A stretch of 64,000 nt of DNA from assembly GCF_012927205.1 (NCBI RefSeq), contig NZ_JABBGC010000002.1, positions 868,001 through 932,000 on the forward strand, in the 5' to 3' direction. Made by a program: the position numbers and the translations under genes. Shown here in pieces: positions 54,700-63,388 of this stretch; position 1 is the first letter of the stretch; each line of letters opens with the position of its first letter. The stretch is from Chitinophaga fulva (lineage in GTDB: Bacteria > Bacteroidota > Bacteroidia > Chitinophagales > Chitinophagaceae). The notes beneath the pieces were generated by a model, which worked only from the letters and a program-made list of their open reading frames with translations, ran no database searches and had not been told where the DNA came from.

Positions 54700-55174
54700 G
54701 GTTCAGTATGCCTTCTTCAAATTCCGCCACTCTTACCGCGGAAGCTTTTCCGTTATCAAAACCAGGGCTGATCTTATAGTTTTTCAGGAACTGTTTTTTC
54801 TTTACGCCCATCGCATAGTACCAGTCGCCGGATTCTGATTTTGTGAATATCACCACTTCATCCAGCCGCATGAGCTGTTTTTTCCCGAACGGCGGGTTTT
54901 CCTTGTATACCGCATTGGTAGCCTTGTCGAACTCATAACGGACATTATACCGGAAGATATAGTCTATCAAACCTTGGATGACAAGGTAGATAATCAAGGC
55001 AGAACACAGTACCACAGGCCCTTCTCCCAGCCTGGAATAAAAAATGGCCAGGAAAAGACCTGTCACGACGGCGATGATCGCATACCATTTCAGGCTGGAT
55101 GCCAACCGGCGGTTAGGTTGCAACGAAATCCTGCCGGGCATTATCTTCACGTTCAACTTATCTTGAATACTCAT
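54665..55174 (-). CDS. Membrane protein of unknown function (PH-like)
   Basis: A 169-residue protein from the ATG at 55174 with two adjacent membrane helices (about 28-75) followed by a soluble beta-rich part, similar to bacterial PH-domain membrane proteins. It overlaps the end of the upstream gene by 17 bp and has the same plan, so the two form a pair. No function known. Confidence 0.65.
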   Translation of the reverse strand: MSIQDKLNVKIMPGRISLQPNRRLASSLKWYAIIAVVTGLFLAIFYSRLGEGPVVLCSALIIYLVIQGLIDYIFRYNVRYEFDKATNAVYKENPPFGKKQLMRLDEVVIFTKSESGDWYYAMGVKKKQFLKNYKISPGFDNGKASAVRVAEFEEGILNPIVALLPAAAH

Positions 55175-55619
55175 CTGCACCAATTATTTCCTCGATGTCA
55201 TTTAAAATATTCTGCATAGCCCTTTTCGTAATACCCTGCGCCAGGGATGCTGACTTTTCTTTTCCATCTTTCAGGAAATACACATTCAGGGTAGTATTGG
55301 TGGTAATGAAATTCGTTCTGAGGGAATACAGTTCAAAATGCTGAATATCCTCAATAGGTATGGTATAAGCCGGTTTTATCAGCGCCATTTTCGCGTTTAT
55401 CACCTTTTTGTCCATGTCCACCACCAGTGACTTGGTGAAGGCGCTCAGTATAAAAATCACGGCCAGGGCAAGAAATATCCACACGACAGCAGGCGATTTG
55501 ATGTGGAAACCAAGATAGGCCAAGCCCAGGGCCAGCGCTATTGCTATAATACTAAATCCGTATTGGGGCTTCATTTTGTACACGTTACCTTCTCTGGTAA
55601 ATCTTTTGGGTTGTTCCAT
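55158..55619 (-). CDS. Membrane protein of unknown function (PH-like), paired with the next
   Basis: A 153-residue protein with two membrane helices (about 18-60) and a C-terminal soluble domain with a strand pattern like that of bPH domains (YTIPIEDIQHFELYSLR). It overlaps the following gene. The two share layout but not obvious sequence identity. The function is unknown. Confidence 0.65.
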   Translation of the reverse strand: MEQPKRFTREGNVYKMKPQYGFSIIAIALALGLAYLGFHIKSPAVVWIFLALAVIFILSAFTKSLVVDMDKKVINAKMALIKPAYTIPIEDIQHFELYSLRTNFITTNTTLNVYFLKDGKEKSASLAQGITKRAMQNILNDIEEIIGADEYSR

Positions 55620-56123
55620 TGTTTAATATTCGGGTTATGTAATCAGATTTTCAACGATTCCGGGCTATGGGTGCTACAGTTACAGTAAACCACCTAAAGG
55701 GTTTATAGTATAACCATACCCGTTGGGAGGCCGTAATTTACATAAAATCGCTTTCATTCCTAATTTCCAGCGGCTATATTTGGGGTGTCTTCATTGACCG
55801 GATGAAAATATTGAAAGATGGCAGGCTTGTGGTGGAAGGCCCTACGACCCAACCACGTATGTAATACGAATGCACCATTAAAATCAAATCAACAGTACAT
55901 CATATATAAAGCAACATTATGTTTTGAATAATGCGCCACTCACTTCATCGAACCGAATTTTTTGTTTACATTCGGTTCGATTATGATTGTCATAAACGAT
56001 TAATCACTCATTCAATTCTCAAAATAACTACGGTAACATATCTTATGTAAATACCCATCAACATCACTGTTGATACACCCTCATGCACTTATAACCATTT
56101 CCTAACAATTTAAATCTATCACT
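55620..56123. other. 500-bp gap with promoter, mini-ORF and hairpin
   Basis: No full gene is seen. TTTC at 55752 and TATATTTG at 55775-55782 (19-bp spacer) form a good promoter, followed by a 20-residue ORF at 55802-55864 (MKILKDGRLVVEGPTTQPRM) that looks like a remnant. Further right an 11-bp hairpin lies at 55948-55980. The rest is AT-rich. Confidence 0.5.
55948..55980. promoter_or_regulatory. Inverted repeat TCGAACCGAAT/ATTCGGTTCGA
   Basis: An 11-bp perfect inverted repeat with an 11-base T-rich loop, 144 bp before the ATG of the next gene. It lacks a following T run on the plus strand, so it may be an operator or an RNA structure rather than a terminator. Confidence 0.45.
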
Positions 56124-56561
56124 ATGACAGAAAAAACACAACCCGTTGAGGCCTCCGGGGCCGAGCTATTTGGCGATCCTAATTGTACCATTACCATCAC
56201 TCCACAGGGTATCATCCCCAACTACCCGCCTACGGTATCCAACAAGAACATCACGGATGCCCAAAACGCCATCGGTCAGCTGACATTTGCTGATATCTGG
56301 AGGCTTCCTCCCTTCCGTATCGAGTATGGTACTGTAAGGCTGGATGTACAGGGGGCCATTGCCGGCGGCGGCCGTAACTGGCAGGTACAAATCAATGGCA
56401 TGCAGGGTAACTCCACTATTTCAGCTACCCTTGTACAGGGCAATCTGGCAACAGCTTCCACAAGTGAAAGGCAACAGTATGTGCAACGCATGGTGCGCAA
56501 CGCACTGGAGCAAAGCCTTGCGTCCAAAAATGTAACGAACGTGAATGGTCCTTGCAGATGA
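56124..56561 (+). CDS. Orphan hypothetical protein
   Basis: A 145-residue acidic protein starting MTEKTQPVEASGAELFGD with no signal peptide or membrane helix. The middle is beta-rich (RIEYGTVRLDVQGAIAGGG) and the C-terminal third is helical. Two cysteines flank the molecule (residues 21 and 144). I recognise no family. It has a long AT-rich leader and its own terminator, so it is a stand-alone gene. Confidence 0.55.
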   Translation: MTEKTQPVEASGAELFGDPNCTITITPQGIIPNYPPTVSNKNITDAQNAIGQLTFADIWRLPPFRIEYGTVRLDVQGAIAGGGRNWQVQINGMQGNSTISATLVQGNLATASTSERQQYVQRMVRNALEQSLASKNVTNVNGPCR

Positions 56562-56601
56562 TTCCTGCATTAGCTTTTGATTAACCTCTTCTACATACAA
56601 G

Positions 56602-56633
56602 TAAGCCTTCAGGTCATTGCACCTGAAGGCTTA
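56602..56633. terminator. Terminator after the orphan gene
   Basis: A 13-bp perfect stem (TAAGCCTTCAGGT with ACCTGAAGGCTTA) and a 6-base loop between convergent genes. Confidence 0.85.
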
Positions 56634-56646
56634 TCATCCATACTGG

Positions 56647-57147
56647 TTATTGGCGCAGGTTAAATAACCTGATACATAGCGGAATCAACCCGATTGACAC
56701 CGCTATAAAAATCGCTACGCGGACATAGTTGAGCAGCTGCCAGCGCGCTGTTTTGGCCGCCAGGTCTTTCACTACAGCATTCGTTTCTGCCAGCTGCTGG
56801 AAATTGATAATGTTGGGCGCAAAAAAAGCGAGCGTCCACACCCTTACTGCAAAGTGAATGGCAAATAAAACCAGCAACCAGTTCCTGGCAAAGTCAATTC
56901 TCCAGCAAAAAATGATCGCCAGTATAAAGGTGGCCTCATGCAGTGAATGGAACACTATCCAGAAATTTTTCAGGCTGGCCCCTCTCCCGTCCAGCAATAA
57001 CTTGAAGTTGTCTGGCGGAGCGGCCGCCCATTTGGGCACAAATACCAGCGTTTCAAATATCTGCGCCCCGTTCATCAGAAAATACACCAACGTTGTGATA
57101 TACAACCATAGCTCCGCCCTTGTAAGGTAACTTGTCGTGATATTCAT
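56647..57147 (-). CDS. Four-helix membrane protein (DUF1772-like)
   Basis: A 166-residue protein from the ATG at 57147 with four predicted membrane helices and an extracytoplasmic loop after helix 1 (KWAAAPPDNFKLLLDG). The layout resembles DUF1772/anthrone-oxygenase-like membrane proteins, without certainty. It is divergent from the MarR regulator (160 bp between starts), which probably controls it. Confidence 0.65.
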   Translation of the reverse strand: MNITTSYLTRAELWLYITTLVYFLMNGAQIFETLVFVPKWAAAPPDNFKLLLDGRGASLKNFWIVFHSLHEATFILAIIFCWRIDFARNWLLVLFAIHFAVRVWTLAFFAPNIINFQQLAETNAVVKDLAAKTARWQLLNYVRVAIFIAVSIGLIPLCIRLFNLRQ

Positions 57148-57306
57148 CTTTTTATGTGTCGTTTTTAAACGAAAAGGTGAAAGAAGCCATTTCATCGTTT
57201 TCGTTACATTTTAACAATAAATACATCCATTTCGATACAAATATCATCATAAAATCGGTCCTGACAAATTATTTTCCCTACATTTACCTCGAATTCGATA
57301 TAAATT

Positions 57307-58002
57307 ATGGGTGAACTCACGAAACTAATCAGTGCCTGGGAAGAATACACACAGAAAAACAATGATGCTTCCGCCACCGCATTCTGTATGTATTTTTTAG
57401 CGCAAGAGAGCAACAACGAACTATTCGGCGGGCTTACCCCTCCTGATCTGGACACCGTATTTGCGAAGCTGATCGGAAGGCTGGCGAATATGCAAACGGC
57501 CTATTCCAAAATGGCATTGCAGGAGATCCCAGAGTTTGAGCTGGAATGGTTTTATTTTCTAAATACTATCTACCATCTGAAAGAAGTCAGGAAAACGCAG
57601 GTTATACAATACAACTTCACAGAACAGACCACCGGCATCGACATTCTCAACAAACTGAAAAACCTGGGATATATCGCGGAGAGAACGGACCCGGAGGATA
57701 AACGGGCCAAGCTGGTCAGTGTCACCAAAGCAGGGGAAAAAATCCTTTTCAAAGTATACCAGCTGCTGCACAAGCCTACCTTACTGATGTACAACGATAT
57801 TGATCACAAAGACAAACAAGTGGTCGTCAATATCCTGAAGGACACAGAAACCAAACACCAGGAAATACTCTCTAACGTCAAACAAAAATCCATAGATGAT
57901 CTTCTCTCAGAAACATTAGGGGAAGAGAAGATCGGCCAGATAATGTTGGAACGGGAAAAAATGTTTAAGTCCTGGAATTCCAAACGTCTCAGGCAGGAAT
58001 AA
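57307..58002 (+). CDS. MarR-family transcriptional regulator
   Basis: A 231-residue winged-helix regulator, longer than the usual 150. The MarR core is at about 60-175: KMALQEIPEFELEWFYFL, the recognition region GIDILNKLKNLGYIAERTDP and the wing EDKRAKLVSVTKAG. A C-terminal 40-residue tail is extra. It is divergent from the small membrane-protein gene, the usual MarR arrangement. The ligand is unknown. Confidence 0.87.
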   Translation: MGELTKLISAWEEYTQKNNDASATAFCMYFLAQESNNELFGGLTPPDLDTVFAKLIGRLANMQTAYSKMALQEIPEFELEWFYFLNTIYHLKEVRKTQVIQYNFTEQTTGIDILNKLKNLGYIAERTDPEDKRAKLVSVTKAGEKILFKVYQLLHKPTLLMYNDIDHKDKQVVVNILKDTETKHQEILSNVKQKSIDDLLSETLGEEKIGQIMLEREKMFKSWNSKRLRQE

Positions 58003-58042
58003 TAAAACGTACATCCCTGGCCGATAGATCATACCTGAAAAG

Positions 58043-58078
58043 CAACGGCTCATCCATCTTACGATGGATGAGCCGTTG
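58043..58078. terminator. Long terminator between convergent genes
   Basis: A 16-bp perfect stem (58043-58058 with 58063-58078) and a 4-base loop, 40 bp after the MarR stop and 15 bp from the stop of the leftward TPR gene. It serves both directions. Confidence 0.85.
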
Positions 58079-58092
58079 ACACTCATAAACAG

Positions 58093-59826
58093 TTATCGGA
58101 GCATACTGGAAGAGGAGGCAATGTCTACATCCGCAAATCGCCACGCTGTGTCAAATGCGGCCTTCACGTTCTGTGCTTCACTGTTCTTTTTCTGAGAGCT
58201 CAACGAATGATATAGCCCTATCAACGCCCATCCATTCTTTTTCCATATTTGCAAATCCTGGCGGTAAACACTTTCCGCTTCATTGTATTTCCCTGCATCC
58301 AGCAGTACCGCCCCCAGGTAATGTCTGACAGAAAAGAACCAGTCAGGCGGTTCGTTGTAATTCAGTTCATCTTCGATGGCCACCGCTTCCTTCAGCAAAG
58401 GAACAGCTATATCCGGGTGGTGCTGTTTTGCTGCTACTTCAGCAGACAATACCTTCACGGCTATCTGAACAAGATCGGCCGTGGTATTGATATCCCAGAT
58501 CGTGAGGTGACGGAGGGTTGTATCGGCAGCCGATACTTTCAGGCTGTCCAGTTCCTTTTGTGCATCAGGTATCCGGTTCTTTCCCAGGAATGCCATGCCC
58601 CGCGCATAATGCCAGATAGCGCGCGGATATACCAGATCTGCTTCCGGCGCCGGAAGCGCCTGAATGGTGTCCCACATGGCAAATTTCACGGCAACGTAAT
58701 ACGGGATCGTGTAATAATGCTGCAAGGTGCCCCACCGGGGCAAACGCATGATATCCTCCGCCGTGTGCTGCCGCAGCTTCTTTGCTGCACTCCATGCCAG
58801 CGCAGCATTTCCTTCCAGCGTAGCCGTTGCCGTTAGAAAATGATAATTGTGCGGATAGTAGCCCAGCGGGTAGGCCCCCTGCGCGTGACAGGCAGTGGTG
58901 TAACTACTGTCCACCGCCACTGCATGTATATTAGAAAGAGAGCCGGCGTGATAGTCGCCGGTGTTAATATAAATATGGGAAGGCATATGCGCCAAATGGC
59001 CGGAACCAGGTACCAGCGTATCCAGTAACCGGGCACTCGCCCATGCTTTTTCAGGCGTGGCAGATGCTTCCATGGCATGAATATAGAAATGATGCGCACC
59101 CGGATGCCTGGGATTAGCTTTGATCAGGTGCTCCAGCACTGCGGTCAATTCCGGCGTCCATGCCCGGGGTTTCTTTGTTTTCTTTTCATACAGGTCCCAC
59201 GGATGCAGGTCCATCAACGCTTCTGCATACAAGGCTCCCATATCAGGATCAACCGGGAATTGGTCATATACTTTCTTCATGGCGACCGCATAGGCTATAT
59301 CCAGCGGCTTCCGGTCTGCCGGCGCAGGCATGGCATAACGCGCTGCAAGTGCCCCGATTAGCGCCTTTTCCTTTTGCGTGCAAGCGGCAGACAATGATTT
59401 GGCCTTGACCGCTGCTGCGTAAGCGCGCTCAAAATTATCGTCCTCCATACCGGCGTTGTAATTAGGGCCTAACACATAAGCATACCCCCAAAATGCCATG
59501 GCACAGGTGGAATCCAGGCGGGTGGCTTCGTAAAAAGACCGCGCCGCCTCCGCATGATTAAAGCCATATGCCAACATCATGCCCTGGTTAAAATAGTCCT
59601 GCGCTTCCTGGCTGCCGGTCGAAATCTTAAAACTTATACCTGCCAACCCATTCAGCTTAGGCGCCTTTTTAACAGCCGCATACCAGTCTTTGTCTGTTAT
59701 CCTGGAAGTATAACAGCGGATACTTTGTGATTTTTCATCAGTTGCCTGTGCCTCCTTTTTCTTTGTGCTGTGATGGCATGCAACGAGGAGTAAAATTGAG
59801 ATAAATGTCAGATAATGTTGTCTCAT
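58093..59826 (-). CDS. TPR-repeat lipoprotein
   Basis: A 577-residue protein with a type II signal peptide and lipobox LLLVAC near residue 17. TPR-type helix pairs recur through the mature protein (for example AARSFYEATRLDSTCAMAFW near residue 93 and IPDAQKELDSLK near 424). A conserved GSGHLAHMPSHIYINTGDY stretch in the middle is a hallmark of a family of TPR proteins found widely in soil bacteria. It is probably a periplasmic scaffold; no partner is visible. Confidence 0.8.
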   Translation of the reverse strand: MRQHYLTFISILLLVACHHSTKKKEAQATDEKSQSIRCYTSRITDKDWYAAVKKAPKLNGLAGISFKISTGSQEAQDYFNQGMMLAYGFNHAEAARSFYEATRLDSTCAMAFWGYAYVLGPNYNAGMEDDNFERAYAAAVKAKSLSAACTQKEKALIGALAARYAMPAPADRKPLDIAYAVAMKKVYDQFPVDPDMGALYAEALMDLHPWDLYEKKTKKPRAWTPELTAVLEHLIKANPRHPGAHHFYIHAMEASATPEKAWASARLLDTLVPGSGHLAHMPSHIYINTGDYHAGSLSNIHAVAVDSSYTTACHAQGAYPLGYYPHNYHFLTATATLEGNAALAWSAAKKLRQHTAEDIMRLPRWGTLQHYYTIPYYVAVKFAMWDTIQALPAPEADLVYPRAIWHYARGMAFLGKNRIPDAQKELDSLKVSAADTTLRHLTIWDINTTADLVQIAVKVLSAEVAAKQHHPDIAVPLLKEAVAIEDELNYNEPPDWFFSVRHYLGAVLLDAGKYNEAESVYRQDLQIWKKNGWALIGLYHSLSSQKKNSEAQNVKAAFDTAWRFADVDIASSSSMLR

Positions 59827-59944
59827 CGGAAGCTTATTTGGTTGATTTAATGTTTGATAAGCTCCGCACTACTTCTACTGAATAATAGGTATAACGTATG
59901 ATTAGCCCATACTAATGTACAAAATTGACGGGGAAAATGAAAAA

Positions 59945-61429
59945 TTAACGGGCAGGGATAAATGTCCTGCTGGACATAACGACCGTATCATGCTGCTTTG
60001 ACTGACCATTGATCAGTTCCATGGCGACTTCCATGGGTTTATCTTCCCCTTTGACAATGTCGTCTACCGTCATTTTTACCGGGTAGTCAGGCATCGTTCC
60101 CCTGCCAAAATTCACCTTCGGATCTACCGCTGTAAAATATTCCTGCAGGGGTACTGTCAGCACCATCTTTGTAGGACGCAGATTCACACCAGGCATCAAG
60201 CCACTGTTATTGCCCTGGTATCCGCCGCCCGTCTCTTCTCCGATAAAAACGGCTTTTTTATGACAGCTCAGCACACTGGTAACATCTGCACAGGAAGACA
60301 TACAAAAGCCATTGATCAACACATACACGTTCCCTTTATAATGATTGGGAGATGGCTGCTGCACTTCAAAAAAATCAAAGTCCTTCACCGTCTTTCCTTT
60401 CTGCCACAACCAGGCCGAGTCTTGCTGTACCGGCTTCCTGTACCAGATACGGACCACCCCTTTGATCTTTTTGGCGATTTTATCTGTCACCTCTATCCTG
60501 TCCCAGTACCTGTATGGTTCGTCGAAGAAAAAACCGGAAAAATAAGCGGCATTAACATCCGACCCACCTGTATTATAGCGTAAATCAACGACCAGGTTGG
60601 GAATACCCTTTGCCTGCAGCTCCTCAAATGTTTTGTCAATAAATTCTTTAAACCGCTGGTCCCCCTTCTTTATCACCGAGTTCGCAAAAGTATGTATCGT
60701 CAGAAAACCCGTATTGCCGGTCACCTTGAAGGCGAGCTGTTTTGGATAGCTAAACTCCTCCAGGAATCCATCCTGCGCAATATCCTTTTTCTTCGCCGCA
60801 GGGACCACACAAACCTTCTCCGTGCTATTGTGTTTCACGGTAAGCGCAAAAGTATCTGCCACTTCTATGATTGACCGGTACCAGGATGGAAACATATGAT
60901 ACAGCGCCAGGTATTTCATTGTCTGGTTATATCCGTCAGCAGGAATGGTGGGCAACAAGAGTTTCAGCACGTCCGGCATGCTCCTGCCATTGATGGCCAA
61001 TATCTCATCTCCCGGAGCAATGGATTTATCAGCGCTATAGTTCTTTACCACAAACGCCCGGCTGCCTTCACAGTACAATTGAAATGGCAGCAGATTAGGC
61101 GACCTGTCCAGCCAACCCTTATAGTTCACGCCGGTGATAAGATCTGTATGCAGGCATCCGATGCGCGTCACCAGCGGTTTGAGCTTGCGGTATAGCTCCA
61201 GTTCCGTCATGGGTCCTTTCACGGTGGCTTTCACGGAATCAAGATATCGTTTAAATTCAGCTTTAGAGTGGTAACGATAAACGCCCGGTTGAGACGTTTC
61301 CAGCACCCCGGCTGCGTTGTCGATAACGCAATGGCATTCATCAGAAGAATATTTTTTGGTGAGCGCTTTCTGGGCAAACAAAGCGTGGGTGGCAAGCGTA
61401 AAAGAAAGGAACAGTAATATTTTGGGCAT
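59945..61429 (-). CDS. S41-family C-terminal-processing-type peptidase
   Basis: A 494-residue exported protease with signal peptide MPKILLFLSFTLATHALFAQ. A PDZ-like segment (SIAPGDEILAINGRSMPDVL) is at about 130-160 and an S41 catalytic domain at about 230-430, with VDLRYNTGG and the nucleophile region NGFCMSSCADVTSVL. The following GEETGGGYQGNNSG is the usual S41 substrate-strand motif. It degrades periplasmic proteins or modifies the cell envelope. It stands alone. Confidence 0.88.
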   Translation of the reverse strand: MPKILLFLSFTLATHALFAQKALTKKYSSDECHCVIDNAAGVLETSQPGVYRYHSKAEFKRYLDSVKATVKGPMTELELYRKLKPLVTRIGCLHTDLITGVNYKGWLDRSPNLLPFQLYCEGSRAFVVKNYSADKSIAPGDEILAINGRSMPDVLKLLLPTIPADGYNQTMKYLALYHMFPSWYRSIIEVADTFALTVKHNSTEKVCVVPAAKKKDIAQDGFLEEFSYPKQLAFKVTGNTGFLTIHTFANSVIKKGDQRFKEFIDKTFEELQAKGIPNLVVDLRYNTGGSDVNAAYFSGFFFDEPYRYWDRIEVTDKIAKKIKGVVRIWYRKPVQQDSAWLWQKGKTVKDFDFFEVQQPSPNHYKGNVYVLINGFCMSSCADVTSVLSCHKKAVFIGEETGGGYQGNNSGLMPGVNLRPTKMVLTVPLQEYFTAVDPKVNFGRGTMPDYPVKMTVDDIVKGEDKPMEVAMELINGQSKQHDTVVMSSRTFIPAR

Positions 61430-61611
61430 TCTTCTTTTCTTTCAAAAATAACGTTGGAAGGGTTAAAAAGCTGTTAAGGATCAGGATGGCTGGATAAGCT
61501 GGTTAAAATGAAAGTATATTCTGTTAATTACTGCGAAGCCATATCTGTCAAAGAAGAGCATATTTGATACGGCACTACGCCCTGGACCACGTACTGAAAA
61601 AAAATAACGCT

Positions 61612-63330
61612 ATGCCCGAAACTTCCCGACCGGTGTCTCATCCCAAAGGTCTTTATATCTTGTTTGTCACTGAAATGTGGGAGCGGTTCAATTACTACGG
61701 CATGCGTGCGGTACTGATCCTGTTCATGACCAAGGCATTGTTGTTCAGCAAGGTATTTTCCGCCAATCTTTACGGAAGTTATACCGGCCTTATTTATCTC
61801 ACGCCACTGCTCGGCGGCTATATCGCGGACCGTTACTGGGGCAACAAACGCTCCATCATTATCGGAGGTATTGTGATGGCCGCAGGGGAACTTATCCTGT
61901 TCACCAGCGCTTCCCTGTTTCAGCACTATTCTTCGGTTTCGTTATTGCTGTTTTTTTCCGGCCTTGGCTGCATGATTGCCGGCAATGGCTTCTTTAAACC
62001 GAATATTTCATCACTGGTAGGACAACTATATCCTGACGGAGATAACAGAAAAGACACCGCCTATACCATCTTTTATATGGGCATCAATACCGGCGGAGCG
62101 CTGGGACCTATCATCTGCGGACTGGCAGGTGATACTGGTAATCCTGCTGATTTTAAATGGGCCTTTTTAGCTGGTGGCATCAGTATGATCATCAGTGTAT
62201 TGGTACAGGTAGTGTTCCATCACCGGTATGTGACAGCCCCTGACGGTAAAGTACTGGGACTGACTCCGGAACGGGTACCGGTGAAAGTGCTGCAACCCAT
62301 CGCTATCATCTCCGGACTGGTGCTTTTTGCATTATTGATGATCGGGCTGTTATACCTGGATGCCACCGTGATCAACTACCTTTCCTACCTGATGCTGGCG
62401 GCAGTGGTGCTGATTGCAGTCATTATTTTCCGGGACAGATCGCTCACACGTGCGGAAAAGCAACGCATCAAAGTAATTTTTATCGTTTCCTTTTTTGTCA
62501 TATTCTTCTGGGCAGCCTTTGAACAAGCCGGCGCCTCACTGACGTTTTTCACAGATGAGCAGACTGACAGGCAGCTGAACTGGCGCATACCGGTATGGAG
62601 CATTCAGTTGCTATCCGCTTTGCTGTTGTACCTATCATATCATCTGTTCCGGAAGGCGCAAAAGCAGTTGTCGCAACCTGCAGACCGCCCTTTGCGCCTG
62701 AGTGTATACGGACTATTATCTCTTTTCCTGATAGCTATAACGGGCACGGATATATACCTGTTGATAAAACGGGAAGATAGCCTGCTACTGACAGAAATAC
62801 CTCCCAGCCTCTTTCTCTCCCTGGGTTCTATTTACATCGTTTTGTTTGCGCCTTTCTTTGCCTGGCTATGGCCCAGGCTCGGAAAATATGAACCTTCTGC
62901 TCCTGCTAAAATGGCCATGGGGCTGTTATTCCTGGCGGCCGGCTATTTGTGGATCGCATTTGGGGTAAAGGATATTGCACCCGGAACGAAAGTGAGCATC
63001 ATCTGGATAACCGGGATGTATGCCCTGCATGCTTTCGGAGAGTTCTGTTTATCGCCGATAGGCCTTTCCCTTGTCAACAAACTGTCGCCGCTTAAATTCT
63101 CTTCTCTGCTGATGGCTGTTTGGTTCCTCGCAGCAGCGGCGGCCAACAAATTCGCCGGCGTGCTAAGCACGCTGTACCCGGAAAAGGGCCGGACAGTTGT
63201 TTTCTTAGGATACGCCATCCGCAATGCCTATGACTTCTTCCTGCTTTTTGTGGCGATGGCGGGCGTATCAGCGATCATATTACTGATGATGTCAAAATGG
63301 TTAGCAGCCATGATGACTACCCGTAAATAA
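61612..63330 (+). CDS. POT/PTR-family proton-coupled peptide transporter
   Basis: A 572-residue MFS protein with about 12 to 14 membrane helices. The family signatures are the first-helix EMWERFNYYGMR (E-x-x-E-R-F, proton coupling) and the FKPNISSLVGQLY motif near residue 139 of the PTR2 group. It imports di- and tripeptides. The ATG at 61612 is used; an upstream in-frame TTG adds 16 unlikely residues. It could work with the S41 peptidase that is divergent from it and the S9 peptidase further left, for peptide feeding. Confidence 0.92.
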   Translation: MPETSRPVSHPKGLYILFVTEMWERFNYYGMRAVLILFMTKALLFSKVFSANLYGSYTGLIYLTPLLGGYIADRYWGNKRSIIIGGIVMAAGELILFTSASLFQHYSSVSLLLFFSGLGCMIAGNGFFKPNISSLVGQLYPDGDNRKDTAYTIFYMGINTGGALGPIICGLAGDTGNPADFKWAFLAGGISMIISVLVQVVFHHRYVTAPDGKVLGLTPERVPVKVLQPIAIISGLVLFALLMIGLLYLDATVINYLSYLMLAAVVLIAVIIFRDRSLTRAEKQRIKVIFIVSFFVIFFWAAFEQAGASLTFFTDEQTDRQLNWRIPVWSIQLLSALLLYLSYHLFRKAQKQLSQPADRPLRLSVYGLLSLFLIAITGTDIYLLIKREDSLLLTEIPPSLFLSLGSIYIVLFAPFFAWLWPRLGKYEPSAPAKMAMGLLFLAAGYLWIAFGVKDIAPGTKVSIIWITGMYALHAFGEFCLSPIGLSLVNKLSPLKFSSLLMAVWFLAAAAANKFAGVLSTLYPEKGRTVVFLGYAIRNAYDFFLLFVAMAGVSAIILLMMSKWLAAMMTTRK

Positions 63331-63332
63331 CA

Positions 63333-63369
63333 AAAAGCTCCCGTAAGGCAAATGCCTACAGGAGCTTTT
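63333..63369. terminator. Terminator between the peptide transporter and phosphatase genes
   Basis: Outer arms AAAAGCTCC and GGAGCTTTT with an inner stem (AGGCA with TGCCT), interrupted by mismatches. The T run follows on both strands. Confidence 0.7.
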
Positions 63370-63388
63370 ATCTTCTTTTTTAAAAAGA

